Positions 1 to 10,554 of a stretch of 64,000 bases of DNA are shown one piece after another. The notes under the pieces are model-generated. The model was not told where the DNA came from, searched no databases, and saw only the letters and a program-made list of their open reading frames with translations. Every line of letters starts with the position of its first letter. Position 1 is the first letter of the stretch. A program made the position numbers and the translations under genes. Source of the DNA: Homarus americanus (lineage: Eukaryota > Arthropoda > Malacostraca > Decapoda > Nephropidae). The stretch covers positions 8,597,837-8,661,836 of the forward strand of contig NW_024737068.1 in assembly GCF_018991925.1 (NCBI RefSeq), given 5' to 3'.

Positions 1-718
1 AAGATAACCAGGTGGTGTTGGGTATTATTCATCTGTCGCTAGGTGAATAATATCTCTCCTCGTGTTGATGTCATGAATGCCTTACTGAGCTTCAACAAAG
101 GTCCTTTTACATACACCCGTCATGAGTCATCTCAGAACAGTGGCGGCAAAGAGACCCTGGACTAATGAGAAACGAGGATGGAGGGAGAAGAGGGGGAAGG
201 GGAGAGGGGGGAGGGGATGGAAGGGGACGGGGAAGAGGGGATTGAGGGGGGAAGTTGGGGGCAGAAAGGGGGGATAGAAGGGGGAAGGTGGGGGAAACTA
301 ACACTAGGTCATACATGAAGAACAAGGACGAACTTTCAACAGCTAATATACCAATAAGTTCAACATTAAACATATGCAGATAAGAGTGACACTGCCCCTC
401 CCCTCCCTCCTCAGGTAACCTAATACTTTCAGCTAACACTACCGAATTAGTCTCCCTCGGCGCTTCCTTGACATTAAGAAGTATAATATATAACTATGCA
501 TAAATTAAAGCTATGTTTAGGTTATATTGTAATGTATCTACTCTTTTATAAATAAACAAATAGTGAATAAATAAAAGATGTTCATAGGTTAAGTTGTTAT
601 GTACTAGTGTATTTATGTTCAATCACCACCAAGTCATGTCAACCTGTCAATATATCCCGCTTTGCTCTCAACGCACCTACCAGCACACCTGACAACATGA
701 TATTCCATGATTAAGACG
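1..718. other. Non-coding stretch with a G-rich purine tract
   Basis: No gene is recognisable. Positions 175-296 are almost pure A and G with runs of four to six G, a possible G-quadruplex former. The minus-strand reading frame over 107-439 is a Pro/Ser/Leu-rich translation of this tract and is not believed. The rest is ordinary AT-rich sequence. Confidence 0.6.
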
Positions 719-720
719 TC

Positions 721-773
<53 letters not shown>

Positions 774-781
774 CACACACA
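719..781. repeat. (CA)n microsatellite
   Basis: CA dinucleotide run with a few AAAC interruptions, flanked on both sides by GACGTCA-like sequence (GACGTC at 715, GTGACGTCAC at 782). Confidence 0.9.
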
Positions 782-904
782 GTGACGTCACAGATCAGCT
801 GACATTACTGACGGGCAATTTTTGTGTCCTGGATATAAGAACCAGTTATGTATGGTACGTATGTCCCTCTGGCCTAGAAAGCTGTCGTTAAGGAATAAAG
901 TCAC

Positions 905-1137
905 TTATTCCCTCTCACTCCCTCTCATCCCTTCTCATTCCCTCTCCCCCCTCTCACCTCCTCACTCCATCTCACTCTCTCCACCCTCTCACTCCCGCTC
1001 ACTCATTCTCAGTTACTCTCATCCTCTAACTCTTTCCCACTCTCTCCAACCCTCTCTAAGTCACTGTCATCCTATCACTCCCTCCCTCCCACCCTCTCCA
1101 ACCCTCTCTCTCTCCGTCTTACTCACTCCCTTTCTCT
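905..1137. repeat. CTCACTCC-rich pyrimidine tract
   Basis: Degenerate short tandem sequence of C and T with regular A, built on CTCAYTCC-like words. The open plus-strand frame across it (822-1154) is Ser/Leu/Pro-rich low-complexity translation. Confidence 0.75.
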
Positions 1138-1345
1138 CAATTAACCTAACCTAACCTAATTTACCTAACCTAACCCAACTTACTTACCAAACCTAACCTA
1201 ACCAAACCCAACCCATCCTCACCTAACTTAGCTACTTAACCTAACCTATCATCGCCGAACCTAACCTAACCTAATCTAACCTAACCTAACCTAACCTAAC
1301 CTAACCTAATCTAATCTAACCTAACCTAACCTAACCTAACCTAAA
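1138..1345. repeat. Interstitial telomeric-type repeat, CCTAA orientation
   Basis: About 200 bp of CCTAA units (the complement of the arthropod telomere repeat TTAGG), degenerate in the first half and nearly perfect at 1260-1343. Unique sequence on both sides shows it is internal, not a chromosome end. Confidence 0.9.
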
Positions 1346-1525
1346 ACTTAATGAAAAAGACGACAATAAAAAACGGCTACAGGGTGAAACAGAAGTAAGA
1401 TCGTGTTGTTGTGTTTTTAAGGTACCATCACGCACCACCCTGTAGGCGAGGCGCGTCCGTGTTATTATATTAATGTGATTAATTGTGTAGCAGCTCTATA
1501 ATTACCTGCTGGTGGTGATATGTCT

Positions 1526-1526
<1 letters not shown>

Positions 1527-1561
<35 letters not shown>
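1527..1561. repeat. (TC)n microsatellite
   Basis: Uninterrupted TC run just before the 32-bp minisatellite. Confidence 0.9.
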
Positions 1562-1563
<2 letters not shown>

Positions 1564-1587
1564 GCGAATGGTTTCTTCTCTTAGGAG

Positions 1588-2167
1588 ACCTCAACACACA
1601 AGATCTCACGGGACTTCAACATCCTAAGTCTCTACACCCAGGAGACCTCAACACCCAAAGTCTCTACACCCAGGAGACCTCAACACCCAAAGCTCTCACA
1701 CCCAGGAGACCCCAACACCCAAAGTCTCGCACCCAGGAGACTCAACACCCAAAGTCTCTACACCCAGGAGACTCAACACCCAAAGTCTCTACACCCAGGA
1801 GATCTCTACACCAAAGTCTTAACACCCAGGAGACCTCAACACCCAAAGTCTCTACACCCAGGAGACCTCAACACCCAAAGTCTCTACACCCAGGAGACCT
1901 CAACACCCAAAGTCTCTACACCCAGGAGACCTCTACACCCAGGAGACCTCAACACCCAAAGTCTCTACACCCAGGAGACCTCAACACCCAAAGTCTCTCA
2001 ACACCCAAAGTCTCTCAACACCCAAACACCCAGGAGACCTCAACACCCAAAGTCTCTGCACCCAGGAGACCTCAACACCCAAAGTCTCTGCACCCAGGAG
2101 ACCTCAACACCCAAAGTCTCTACACCCAGGAGACCTCAACACCCAAAGTCTCTGCACCCAGGAGACC
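1588..2167. repeat. 32-bp minisatellite, about 17 copies
   Basis: Tandem array of a 32-bp unit containing CACCCAGGAGACCTCAACAC followed by CCAAAGTCTC. Variants lack one to several bases or half a unit. Because 32 is not a multiple of three, one open frame (1512-2288) passes through all three phases and yields repeated LHPGDLNTQS, YTQETSTPK and TPRRPQHPKS blocks. The frame is open only because the unit lacks stops, so I do not call it a gene. Confidence 0.9.
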
Positions 2168-2289
2168 CAAATGGCTGCTACACAGAGTTTTTCTTATACC
2201 CCAGACATTTACACCCAGACACTCTATCTTTCAGAACCAAGGAATGTGTCAGTCAGGAGATAATGGTCGCCAGCCAGCAGTGTTCTAGG

Positions 2290-3628
2290 GTCCCTCCTTA
2301 TTTATTTATTATGGTACAAAGGCAACCTCGCCCACGCCTTAAGATGTGCTCAAACTAAATACGCCCACGTTGTCTCCCCCATGACCCCGCCCATATTGTC
2401 TCTACGACCATGACCACGTTCCCCCCTACGACCCCAGCCATGTTGACACCACGACCCGGACCACTTCCCCAAGCATTTATATGTGCATATGCAAATGCAT
2501 ATTTAAGCCATTTCTTAGCTAAAGAGCATATTCATATTTTTTTGTTTTATAAGGCATATATTTGGAAAATTCCAAAATATTATAAAACATTCTTCAACCT
2601 CAAGGGTAAAAAAATTCACGAGCATAACAGCAACACTGGGGCAGAAATTACTGATATTTGAAATATAATAAATGTCCATTTTGTTGCACTAATACAAAAT
2701 CGAAAATACGCGATTTTTTTTGCGTCATAATATCCAAAAGGAACATACTTAAGTGACGTTTATATAGGTCAACATTAGGCTGTGGTTAGCTAGGCCGTGA
2801 TGGGCTGGTCAGTGGACATGAACTGTACGTGATGGGTTCGTGTTCAGCCAGACAGGGTATAGATGCACGGGCTCCATTAGTTCCCTCCTGACACTCTTTT
2901 GTTTTTCTGTTTTCTTAATAGGAAAATACTTTTTTCAGTATTGTTTAATAAATTACTTTACGTTAGTATATTGTTTTTTGTATTTAATCCTTCTTTAAAA
3001 AATACTACTTCGGCGACATCCTGTCTGGGAAAGTGAATTTACTGAGAAAATGTACAGAAAAGGAGTTATTAACTTAGTAGTTATTATTTATTAACGTATT
3101 CTAAAGTGCATATTTAAGTGCATATTTTCTCAGTTTTTACTGCATATTTGCATGCATATTTAGCATGCATATTCTACAGAGGTGTTTCAGTTATATACAT
3201 ATTGTCAACTTGGATAAAATTCTCAAAGATTCTGACGTATTTTTCTCGTACAGCAAATTTAACCAGAGAATCATACAACTTTTTTTTCTTACGGGATTAA
3301 ATCTCAAAAAAAATCTTACATTAATTTTTTCGGGTGTTTAAAATGCTCAAAAATTTCCTATACTTTTTTTACTATCCAAATTCTCAAAATTCTATATTTT
3401 CTTCTCATACGCTTAAAATTCTCAAGTATTTGCTTTCAATATTATTTTTCTTTCAAGGAACCAAATTCTCAGAGAGCCATATGTCCTTTTTCCTCTCCCA
3501 ACTAAGTTTAAGAGATGTTATGTAATTAGTGTAGTCTTAGTGTGAATTATACGCCATATCTACAGTCATGAGACAGAGTTAACTATATAAGCTTGTGAGA
3601 ATCCAAGAATTTCTCAAATATCACCAAC
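2290..3628. other. AT-rich unique sequence with two GCATATTT clusters
   Basis: No gene recognised. The word GCATATTT or its variants recurs at 2478-2560 and 3108-3178, partly in inverted orientation, which could be the degraded ends of a roughly 700-bp non-autonomous element. The short open frames here (2410-2661, 3118-3300, 3334-3525) have no recognisable domain. Confidence 0.4.
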
Positions 3629-3722
3629 CCGCCCGCCCACCCACCCACCACCCACCCACCCACCCACCACACCCACCCACCCACACACACCCACCCACAC
3701 ACAGATAGATACATAAATAGAT
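3629..3722. repeat. (CCCACCCA)n and GATA-like microsatellite
   Basis: CCCACC units to about 3700, grading into ACACACAGATAGATACATAAATAGATAAG. Confidence 0.8.
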
Positions 3723-4064
3723 AAGTAAAATTGTCATACAAGTTTACAGTGGTCCACCATGTTCTTCGACAGTGTAAGTACAGTATATAAACAACGGCAA
3801 ACAGTAAGTCGATTCAAACAGCGATAATAGAAGAACCTGTTTAAAGCTTTTTACTGAAGCTGTGAATTGAAGCAGCAGAGTGTAGGTGTCTGACAGGTGC
3901 TGGGCTACTACACTCACCTTCTGTATCAATCACACGTAAAACAGTGAAAATGTCTGTCTTAATTTCAAGTACAAATTATTAAGTAGAAACTAAGACAATG
4001 AATGGTATTTAAACTCCTGTTGTGGTTTGAATCTGGATGCACTAAACTCATATCGAAAATTAAA

Positions 4065-4230
4065 GTGGGTCCCATAGCACACTGAAAACAAACCTTCAGT
4101 ACACACCGAGGCCAGCACCACACTCTGCCATCTTCACTGCTTCAAAAAGTAAGGTACCCATTCACTGCTGGGTCGACTAGGGGTGCCCAGTGCGCGAACC
4201 AGCGATACTAAAAGACTGGAGGGAGGTGAT
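4065..4230 (-). mobile_element. Truncated tRNA-derived SINE copy
   Basis: Read on the minus strand it has a box-B-like GGTTCGCGC (4192-4200), then GCACCCCTAGTCGACCCAGC and GGTACC (4151-4186), then a GAAG...AGTG..GTG..GGCC...TGTAC.GAAG tail. The same order of blocks occurs in the better copy at 49130-49327, which also has a box A. The tRNA-like head with box A is missing here. It is non-coding; mobilisation would depend on a partner LINE. Family name not assigned. Confidence 0.6.
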
Positions 4231-4310
4231 GTATGTCCGCCACACCCCTGACCTCACATACTGAACCAGAAAGATATACTGATATAAAACACTGATACAC
4301 TGTCTCTCTC

Positions 4311-4400
4311 TATATAAGCCCGGTGCAGTATTCTCCAGTACTACAACACGAGATTGACTCCACTATTATATATTGACACAACTTTCTCCACTATTAAACT
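4311..4400 (+). promoter_or_regulatory. Candidate TATA promoter and short non-coding first exon
   Basis: TATATAAG at 4311-4318 is followed about 25-30 bp downstream by CCAGTACT, an initiator-like context, and then by a strong splice donor AAACT|GTAAGTATT with GT at 4401. No ATG lies between the presumed start and the donor, so the exon would be entirely 5' UTR. The TATA-initiator-short exon-donor arrangement is common in arthropod genes. No convincing downstream coding exon was found, so this is an inference from motifs only. Confidence 0.3.
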
Positions 4401-5170
4401 GTAAGTATTACCTAAGCACAATGATTTATCGTCTGGTAGGTAAAACTCTCGACCTATATTCCCCTGCAAGGATCGTGGCGTTGCTGGTATGGTCCCTGGT
4501 GACCCGCCTCCCCTTGGGGCACCCCTGGTGACGGCTCCTCCCTCACCTTACCCCAGAGGAACCAACATCTCTCATGTGACAATGTTCAAGGGCGTCGCTT
4601 ATGATGGATGTTTAATTTTAATTTGTTTTTCTCGAGGACAATAACGAGCTGTTGTCGCCACTCTGCGTTGTTGTTCGCGTGAGGATTTGCGTTTGGCCCA
4701 ATGAACCTTAACAGTCGAATATTGCCATACACGCGCAGGTTCTCGAAGCTAAATAACAAATACAGTACCAGCTGCCAATTAAGTAAGGTCGATGATTGGC
4801 TAAACGACGTGGTGTAATCCTGTGATCTCTGGGGCTGAAGGCAGAAGTTAAAGGAAGTACAAACAACACAACGAGGAATCTTGATAAACGAAGATAAACT
4901 TGTGACGTTATCATGACAGGACAAACAATGAATCCCTCAGACCCTTTCACCTGTAATTACTAGGTGAGGCAGGACCATAAATTATTAGGTATTTCCACAT
5001 GAAGCAAAAAAAAAAGCATAGATAATTGTGAATTTCCTGGAGAGGATAATCTATATACGCTGACCTGATCTCATAAACGACCTCCAATGACCTAGTATCT
5101 CCACCGTGAACTATCAAGACCCAGCTTCTACCACTACGCAACCCTGTGACCCAATATGCCCCCCAGAGGA

Positions 5171-5349
5171 ACACCAAATTCACATCCTCGAGATAATTAA
5201 GCGACGTCTCACTAGTGGGGGCACAGAAGCTCAACATTACCACGGAGGTGACAGGTTGAAGCTCCACCGGGATGGTACCAAAGACGAGGAAACCAAACAC
5301 GATGGCTATAATGAGGACCCCAGGTGAGTCCCTCTTACAACACGTATTC
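5171..5349. other. Splice-site-bounded segment, possible exon on either strand
   Basis: On the plus strand TGCCCCCCAG (acceptor-like, ends 5170) and a perfect donor CAG|GTGAGT (GT at 5323) bound about 152 bp with one open frame. On the minus strand CTTTTTAG (ends at 5349) opens a frame that reads as a hydrophobic helix, GVLIIAIVFGFLVFGTIPV, after a charged CKRDSPG lead, with a weak donor TG|GTAATG near 5238. The minus reading is more protein-like and resembles a transmembrane segment of a transporter, but I recognise no family. At most one strand can be right and both may be chance. Confidence 0.2.
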
Positions 5350-5736
5350 TAAAAAGATAAATTGGCGCTCGCAAAAAAAAATAAAAAATAAAAAATCAAG
5401 GAATCTCATAGACTTTACTGAAAACGAAGTATTCTCTGATTTAATTTGTTTTTATGAGACAATTTACACAACGTTTTCTACTTCCTGGCTATTTCACACC
5501 GAGTTTTCCACTTCCTGGATTTTTCACGGTACGATTGGACGAGTCATGGACCACTTGCCTCACGTCGCCACTGTTTCACGGTAGTGGTGGGCCTCTATCC
5601 CCTCTGGCCACCGCGCCCTCTACCTGATCCACCACCCAGGGGCCATAAGACACCTCTGTTGTGTATCAATTGATGGACTTGTTCATTTACTCGTTAATTT
5701 ATTTGAAGCAGACAACAACCTGACCTTGTATGTGTG

Positions 5737-5741
5737 TATGT

Positions 5742-5783
<42 letters not shown>
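5737..5783. repeat. (TG)n microsatellite
   Basis: TG run with a few ATGT interruptions at its left end. Flanks 5350-5736 and 5784-6038 contain nothing recognisable. Confidence 0.9.
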
Positions 5784-5785
<2 letters not shown>

Positions 5786-6038
5786 CTATACACCAAATAA
5801 AAAGCACAGGTATGTCAAAACAATAATAAACGCGACACACTTGCCATAATCTCCCTACATGTGCACATGTATATCCTCCCTCCTACAGGTTGCCAGATGA
5901 TATCCCCCCCACCTCCACTTAACAACAGTCTTAAAATAACTTATCCGTTTACACCAGAGCTTATACCTGGCATCATTTTACACCTGTAACTGATAGGGTT
6001 CCCTTAATAGTACATCGTAACACTTCTCCTCATTGTGC

Positions 6039-7742
6039 ATATCCTCACCTCCACCTACACACACCTCCCCTCACCTCACCTACACACACACTCTCCCCTC
6101 TCCTCACCCTACACACACACTCTCCCTCTCCTCACCCTACACACACTCTCCCCTCACCTCACCTACACACACACTCTCCCTCACCTCACCTACACACACT
6201 CTCCCCTCTCCTCACCTACACACTCTCCCCTCTCCTCACCTACACACACTCTCCCCCTCTCCTCCCACCCCTACACACACCTCCCCCTCCACCTCACCCC
6301 ACACACACTCTCCCCCTCTCCTCACCTACACACCTCCCCTCTCCCCACCCTACACACACTCCCCTCCCCACCTCCCACCCCACACACCTCTCCCCTCACC
6401 TCCCACCCCTGCACACACTCTCCCCTCCCCTCCCACCCCACACACACTCCCCTCTTCTCCACCCACACACACACTCCCCTCTCCCACCTACACACCTCTC
6501 CCCTCACCCCTCACCTACACACACCTCCCCCTCACCCCTCCCACCTACACACACTCTCCCTCTCCTCACCTACACACACCTCCCTCTCCCTACACACCTC
6601 CCCTCCACCTCCCCACCTACCCTCTCCCCTCACCTCACCTACACACACTCCCCTCACCTCCACCTACACACACTCCCCTCTCCCTCCCTTACACACCTCC
6701 CCCTCACCTCACCTACACACTCCCCTCTCCTCACCCCTACACACCTCCCCTCCACCTCACCTCCACACACACTCCCCCTCTCCTCCCCACCCTACACACT
6801 CCCCTCTCTCCACCCCTACACACACACCTCCCTCTCCCTCACCCCTACACACACCTCCCCTCTCCTCACCCCCTCCCCTCTCACCTCCCCTCTCCTCCCC
6901 TCCCCACCTCCCACCTACACACTCTCCTCCTCCCCACCTACACACTCTCCCCTCACCTACACACACCTCCCCCTCTCCTCACCTACCTCTCCTCACCTCC
7001 ACCTACACACACTCCCCTCACCTCCCACCCACACACTCCCCTCCCACCTCACCTACACACACTCCCCTCTCCTCACCTACACACTCCCCTCACCTCACCT
7101 ACACACACACTCCCCTCTCCTCACCCCTACACACACACTCCCCTCTCCTCCCACCTCACACACTCCCCTCTCCTCACCTACACACACTCCCCTCACCTAC
7201 ACACCTCCCTCTCCTCACCTACACACTCCCCTCTCCTCCACCTACACACTCTCCTCACCTACACACACTCCCTCTCCTCACCCCCTCTCCTCACCCCTCA
7301 CCTACACACACCTCCCCTCACCCCTCCTCTCCCCTCTCCTCTCTCACCTACACCTCCTCCTCACCTACACACACCTCCCCTCTCCTCCCTACACTCTCCC
7401 TCACCTCACCTACACACCTCTCTCCACCTCCCACCTACACACACTCCCTCCACCTCCCACCCCTACCCCCTCCCCTCACCTCCCACCTCACACTCCCCTC
7501 CCACCTCACCCTACACACACCTCCCTCACCCACTACACACCTCCCCTCTCCTCTCCCCACACTCCCCTCTCCTCACCCCTACACACTCCCCCTCTCCTCA
7601 CCCCCCCACACTCCCCTCTCCTCCACCTACACACTCCCCCTCTCCTCCACCTACACACTCCCCTCTCCTCACACACTCTCCTCACCTCACCTACACACAC
7701 TCTCCTCTCCTCACCTACACACTCTCTCCACCTCACCTACTA
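6039..7742. repeat. CTCACCTACACACACTCCCC satellite, nearly G-free
   Basis: About 1.7 kb of degenerate tandem units of roughly 20-25 bp built from CTCACCTACACACA and CTCCCCTCTC. The plus strand is essentially only C, T and A; I found one G, at about 6412. Two overlapping frames of 579-590 codons are open because stop codons cannot form without TAA, TAG or TGA. Their His/Thr/Ser/Pro translation has no domain and is not called as a gene. Confidence 0.9.
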
Positions 7743-7744
7743 TG

Positions 7745-8492
7745 GCTGGAGTCTATCAGGGCAGGAGTCTATGAGGTGTCTACCACTATACACGGGGCCT
7801 ATTAGAACTAAGGCTCATCAGGGCTAATGTCTATTAAAACTTCGTCTCTTTTAGGACTGACACCAGTTTATACTTGGGCCTATTAGAACTGGGATCTCTT
7901 AAAACTAGGGCCTATTAGAAAAGGGGTCTAATAAAACTAGGACCTATTAGAACTGGGGTCCATTAAAACTAGGACCTATTAGAACTGGGGTCCATTAAAA
8001 CTAGGACCTATTAGAACTGGGGTCCATTAAAACTGGGGCCTAATTGAACTGGGGCTATTAGAATTGGGGTCTATTATAACCGGGGTCTATCCGTGTTATA
8101 ACCGGACCCATCAGCAACACTGAGGAATAATAGAATTTGTGCCAATCCGAACTAGGGTCCATAGAGACTTGATACCATTAACACTTAAACCCATTAAACC
8201 TTGGGCCCTTCAAGACTAGGTTCTATTAGACTTGGGACCCATTAAGCCTGAAGTCCATTAGCCTGGGGCCCATTAAGCCTGAATCCCATTAAACCTGGGG
8301 CCCATTAAGACGTAATCCCATTAAGCCTGGGGCCCATTAAGATTGAAGCCCATTAAGCCTGGGACCCATTAAGCCTGGGGCCCATTAAGACTGGGGCACA
8401 TTAAGACTGAGGCACATTAAGACTGAGGCCCATTAAGACTGGGGCCCATTAAGCCTAAGGCCCATTAAGACTGGGGCCCATTAAGACTGAGG
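7745..8492. repeat. Degenerate 16-bp minisatellite
   Basis: Tandem 16-17 bp units. The left part uses CTATTAGAACTGGGGT and CCATTAAAACTAGG, the right part CCCATTAAGACTGGGG and GCCCATTAAGCCTGGG. Homogeneity rises from left to right, suggesting one array with two diverged variants. Confidence 0.85.
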
Positions 8493-8568
8493 CCCTAAAA
8501 AGAAAAAAACAAGTCGTGTCTAAAAGTGAATATTGGTGTGAAGTTACCGTAGATCAGCTCACCCCTCC

Positions 8569-8626
8569 GCTCTCTCTCTCTCTCTCTCTCTCTCTGGTAA
8601 ATCGGTGGTCGGCACACGTGAGGGAG

Positions 8627-8672
<46 letters not shown>
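8569..8672. repeat. (TC)n and (TG)n compound microsatellites
   Basis: TC run at 8571-8596 and TG run at 8629-8671, separated by about 30 bp of unique sequence. Confidence 0.9.
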
Positions 8673-8772
8673 ATTAGTGTATGTAGTAGATAAATACCTG
8701 TAGTGTAGACTGTATTGTTATATTATATGTAATATTATGTATATACAGCATTTATTATCTATATAAACTCTA

Positions 8773-8890
8773 GGTTAGGTTAGGTTAGGTTAGGTTAGGT
8801 TAATTGGAGTTAGGTTAGGCTAGGTTGAGCTAGGTTAGGTTAGGTTGGGTGAGCTGGATTGGGATTAGGTTAGGTTAGGTGTTAGGTTGG
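8773..8890. repeat. Interstitial telomeric-type repeat, TTAGG orientation
   Basis: Perfect AGGTT units at 8773-8802, then degenerate TTAGGTTGAGCT-like units. Opposite orientation to the tract at 1138-1345. Confidence 0.85.
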
Positions 8891-8942
8891 AAGCTAGATT
8901 GGATTGGGAGATCTTTAATTTAATGTTTATGACCGGTACATT

Positions 8943-9049
8943 ATATTACATTACATTACATTACATACATACATACATACTGTACATACACACACACACA
9001 CACAAACATACATACACATATACATACATAATCTTCTCTATTGCTTCTA

Positions 9050-9082
<33 letters not shown>
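8943..9082. repeat. Compound microsatellite ACATT, ACAT, CA, CT
   Basis: ACATT units (8945-8966), ACAT units (to 8980), a CA run, CATA units, and then a CT run at 9053-9082. The flanking sequence to 9190 holds no recognised gene. Confidence 0.85.
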
Positions 9083-9088
<6 letters not shown>

Positions 9089-9199
9089 CCATCACCGTGA
9101 CGAGGGGCTGGTGTAGAGAGTGGCGCCCTAGGAGCTCTACCATCACCAGGTCTCCCCCACACGGATAATTACCAACTTCCTGACGGTGTAAGGGATGAC

Positions 9200-9345
9200 C
9201 ACCTCCTCCCTCCTCCTACTCCTCTTCCTACTTCTCTTTCCTCCTCTCCTCCTCCTCCTCTCTTCCTCCTCCTTCCTCCTTTTCCTCTTTCATCCTACTC
9301 CTTCTCTTTCCTTCTCCTCCTCCTCTTCCTCTTCCTTTCCCTTAC
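9200..9345. repeat. CTC/CTT pyrimidine tract
   Basis: Nearly pure C and T, built on CTCCTC and CTTCCT words. The open frame over it is a Leu/Ser/Phe-rich translation. Confidence 0.75.
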
Positions 9346-9399
9346 CACACCATCGTCATTTTTATACTCATAAATGCTCATTGGTTACTCACCGATACT

Positions 9400-9515
9400 C
9401 ACTGGTAGCCATGGTTACTCAAGTTACTCACTGGTACTCACGGTAACTCATTATTAGATACAGATACTCACTAATACAAATAGATACTCACTGATAGATA
9501 TGATAGATACTCAAG
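9400..9515. repeat. Degenerate TACTCACTGGTACTCA repeats
   Basis: Short imperfect tandem units containing GATACTCACTGATA or TTACTCACTGGTA; last clear copy near 9510. Confidence 0.6.
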
Positions 9516-9635
9516 AGATATTTGTTTTCCTCATCAATTCTCAGCTAAATATCTGCCTTTACTGACTCTACGAATGAATGTTTTTTCTCAAATGGGGATT
9601 TTTTATCATGAAGGGCACTTTAGCGAGAGCAGTCA

Positions 9636-9637
<2 letters not shown>

Positions 9638-9681
<44 letters not shown>
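9638..9681. repeat. (GT)n microsatellite
   Basis: Uninterrupted GT run of about 22 units. Confidence 0.9.
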
Positions 9682-9683
<2 letters not shown>

Positions 9684-9754
9684 ATATTTTTCTTATAGGT
9701 TAAAATTCTAAATCAAATTAACGAATCAAATCATTAGGTCAGTATAACAGCTCA

Positions 9755-9767
9755 AGGTCAAAGGTCA
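9755..9767 (+). promoter_or_regulatory. Perfect DR1 nuclear-receptor-like motif
   Basis: AGGTCAAAGGTCA, two consensus half-sites spaced by one base, the classic DR1 of RXR/USP, HNF4 and COUP-type receptors. It is followed by looser repeats (TAGGTCATACGTCATAGGTCAT, 9780-9802), so a simple-repeat origin is possible. The identical 13-mer occurs at 44488 and 54479. Confidence 0.35.
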
Positions 9768-9866
9768 AACTCATACATCATAGGTCATACGTCATAGGTC
9801 ATAGTACATTTTTATTATCGCCAAATTAAAAGCCAAAATAAAACCTATGAAACTAGAGATGAATAC

Positions 9867-9871
<5 letters not shown>

Positions 9872-9914
<43 letters not shown>
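9872..9914. repeat. (CT)n microsatellite
   Basis: Uninterrupted CT run. Confidence 0.9.
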
Positions 9915-9917
<3 letters not shown>

Positions 9918-10039
9918 AATTGAGTTAGAATAAGGTAATTAAATGAGTAATTACTTTCTTTTGGGTATTTTTTTGTTATGGTGATGTTAATTGTTGTGAT
10001 GATGAAGACAGGAGGAGGGATAGTAAAATTAAGATGAAA

Positions 10040-10187
10040 AAGATGAATAATAATAATAATAATGAAGAGAAAGAAGTAAATAGTAAACAAGAATAGAGAG
10101 AAGAAAGAAGAAGAAGGGAAAGAAGAAGAAGCAGAGAAGAAGAAGAGGAAGAATAAAGAAGCTGAAAAAATAAGAAAATACGAAGAT

Positions 10188-10224
<37 letters not shown>

Positions 10225-10255
10225 AAAGAAAAGAAAGAAAGAAAGAAAACGCAGA
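10040..10255. repeat. Purine tract with (GAAA)n core
   Basis: A and G only over most of the stretch, with AATAATAAT at the left and GAAA tetranucleotides at 10190-10250. Frames across it on the minus strand are Phe/Leu-rich translations. Confidence 0.8.
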
Positions 10256-10303
10256 AGAAAATAACCATTATCGCTCCTTTACTATCTACACTATTCCTAT
10301 TCA

Positions 10304-10347
10304 TTAACCTAACCTAACCTAACCTAACCTAACCTAACCTAACCTCA
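10304..10347. repeat. Interstitial telomeric-type repeat, CCTAA orientation
   Basis: About eight consecutive CCTAA units inside otherwise T-rich unique sequence. Confidence 0.9.
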
Positions 10348-10554
10348 CGTTATTTCATACATTCCTCCATCTTTTCTTTTTTTACCTCATTTATCAACAT
10401 TATTTTCTTTACTTTGAGATTTTTCCTTGTTGTCATTCTATTAAGTTTGTTATTGTTTATGTCTATACACTGAACTTTATCTTCTAATTGTTACTCGTGT
10501 CATTCTATTTTTTTTTCGTATTAGTAATTCTCATTCTTCTTCTTCTTCCAACCT

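Noticed and set aside
6033..7805. 590-codon open frame as a His/Thr/Pro-rich protein
   Set aside because: It is the translation of a nearly G-free satellite. A second frame is equally open and no domain or start context exists.
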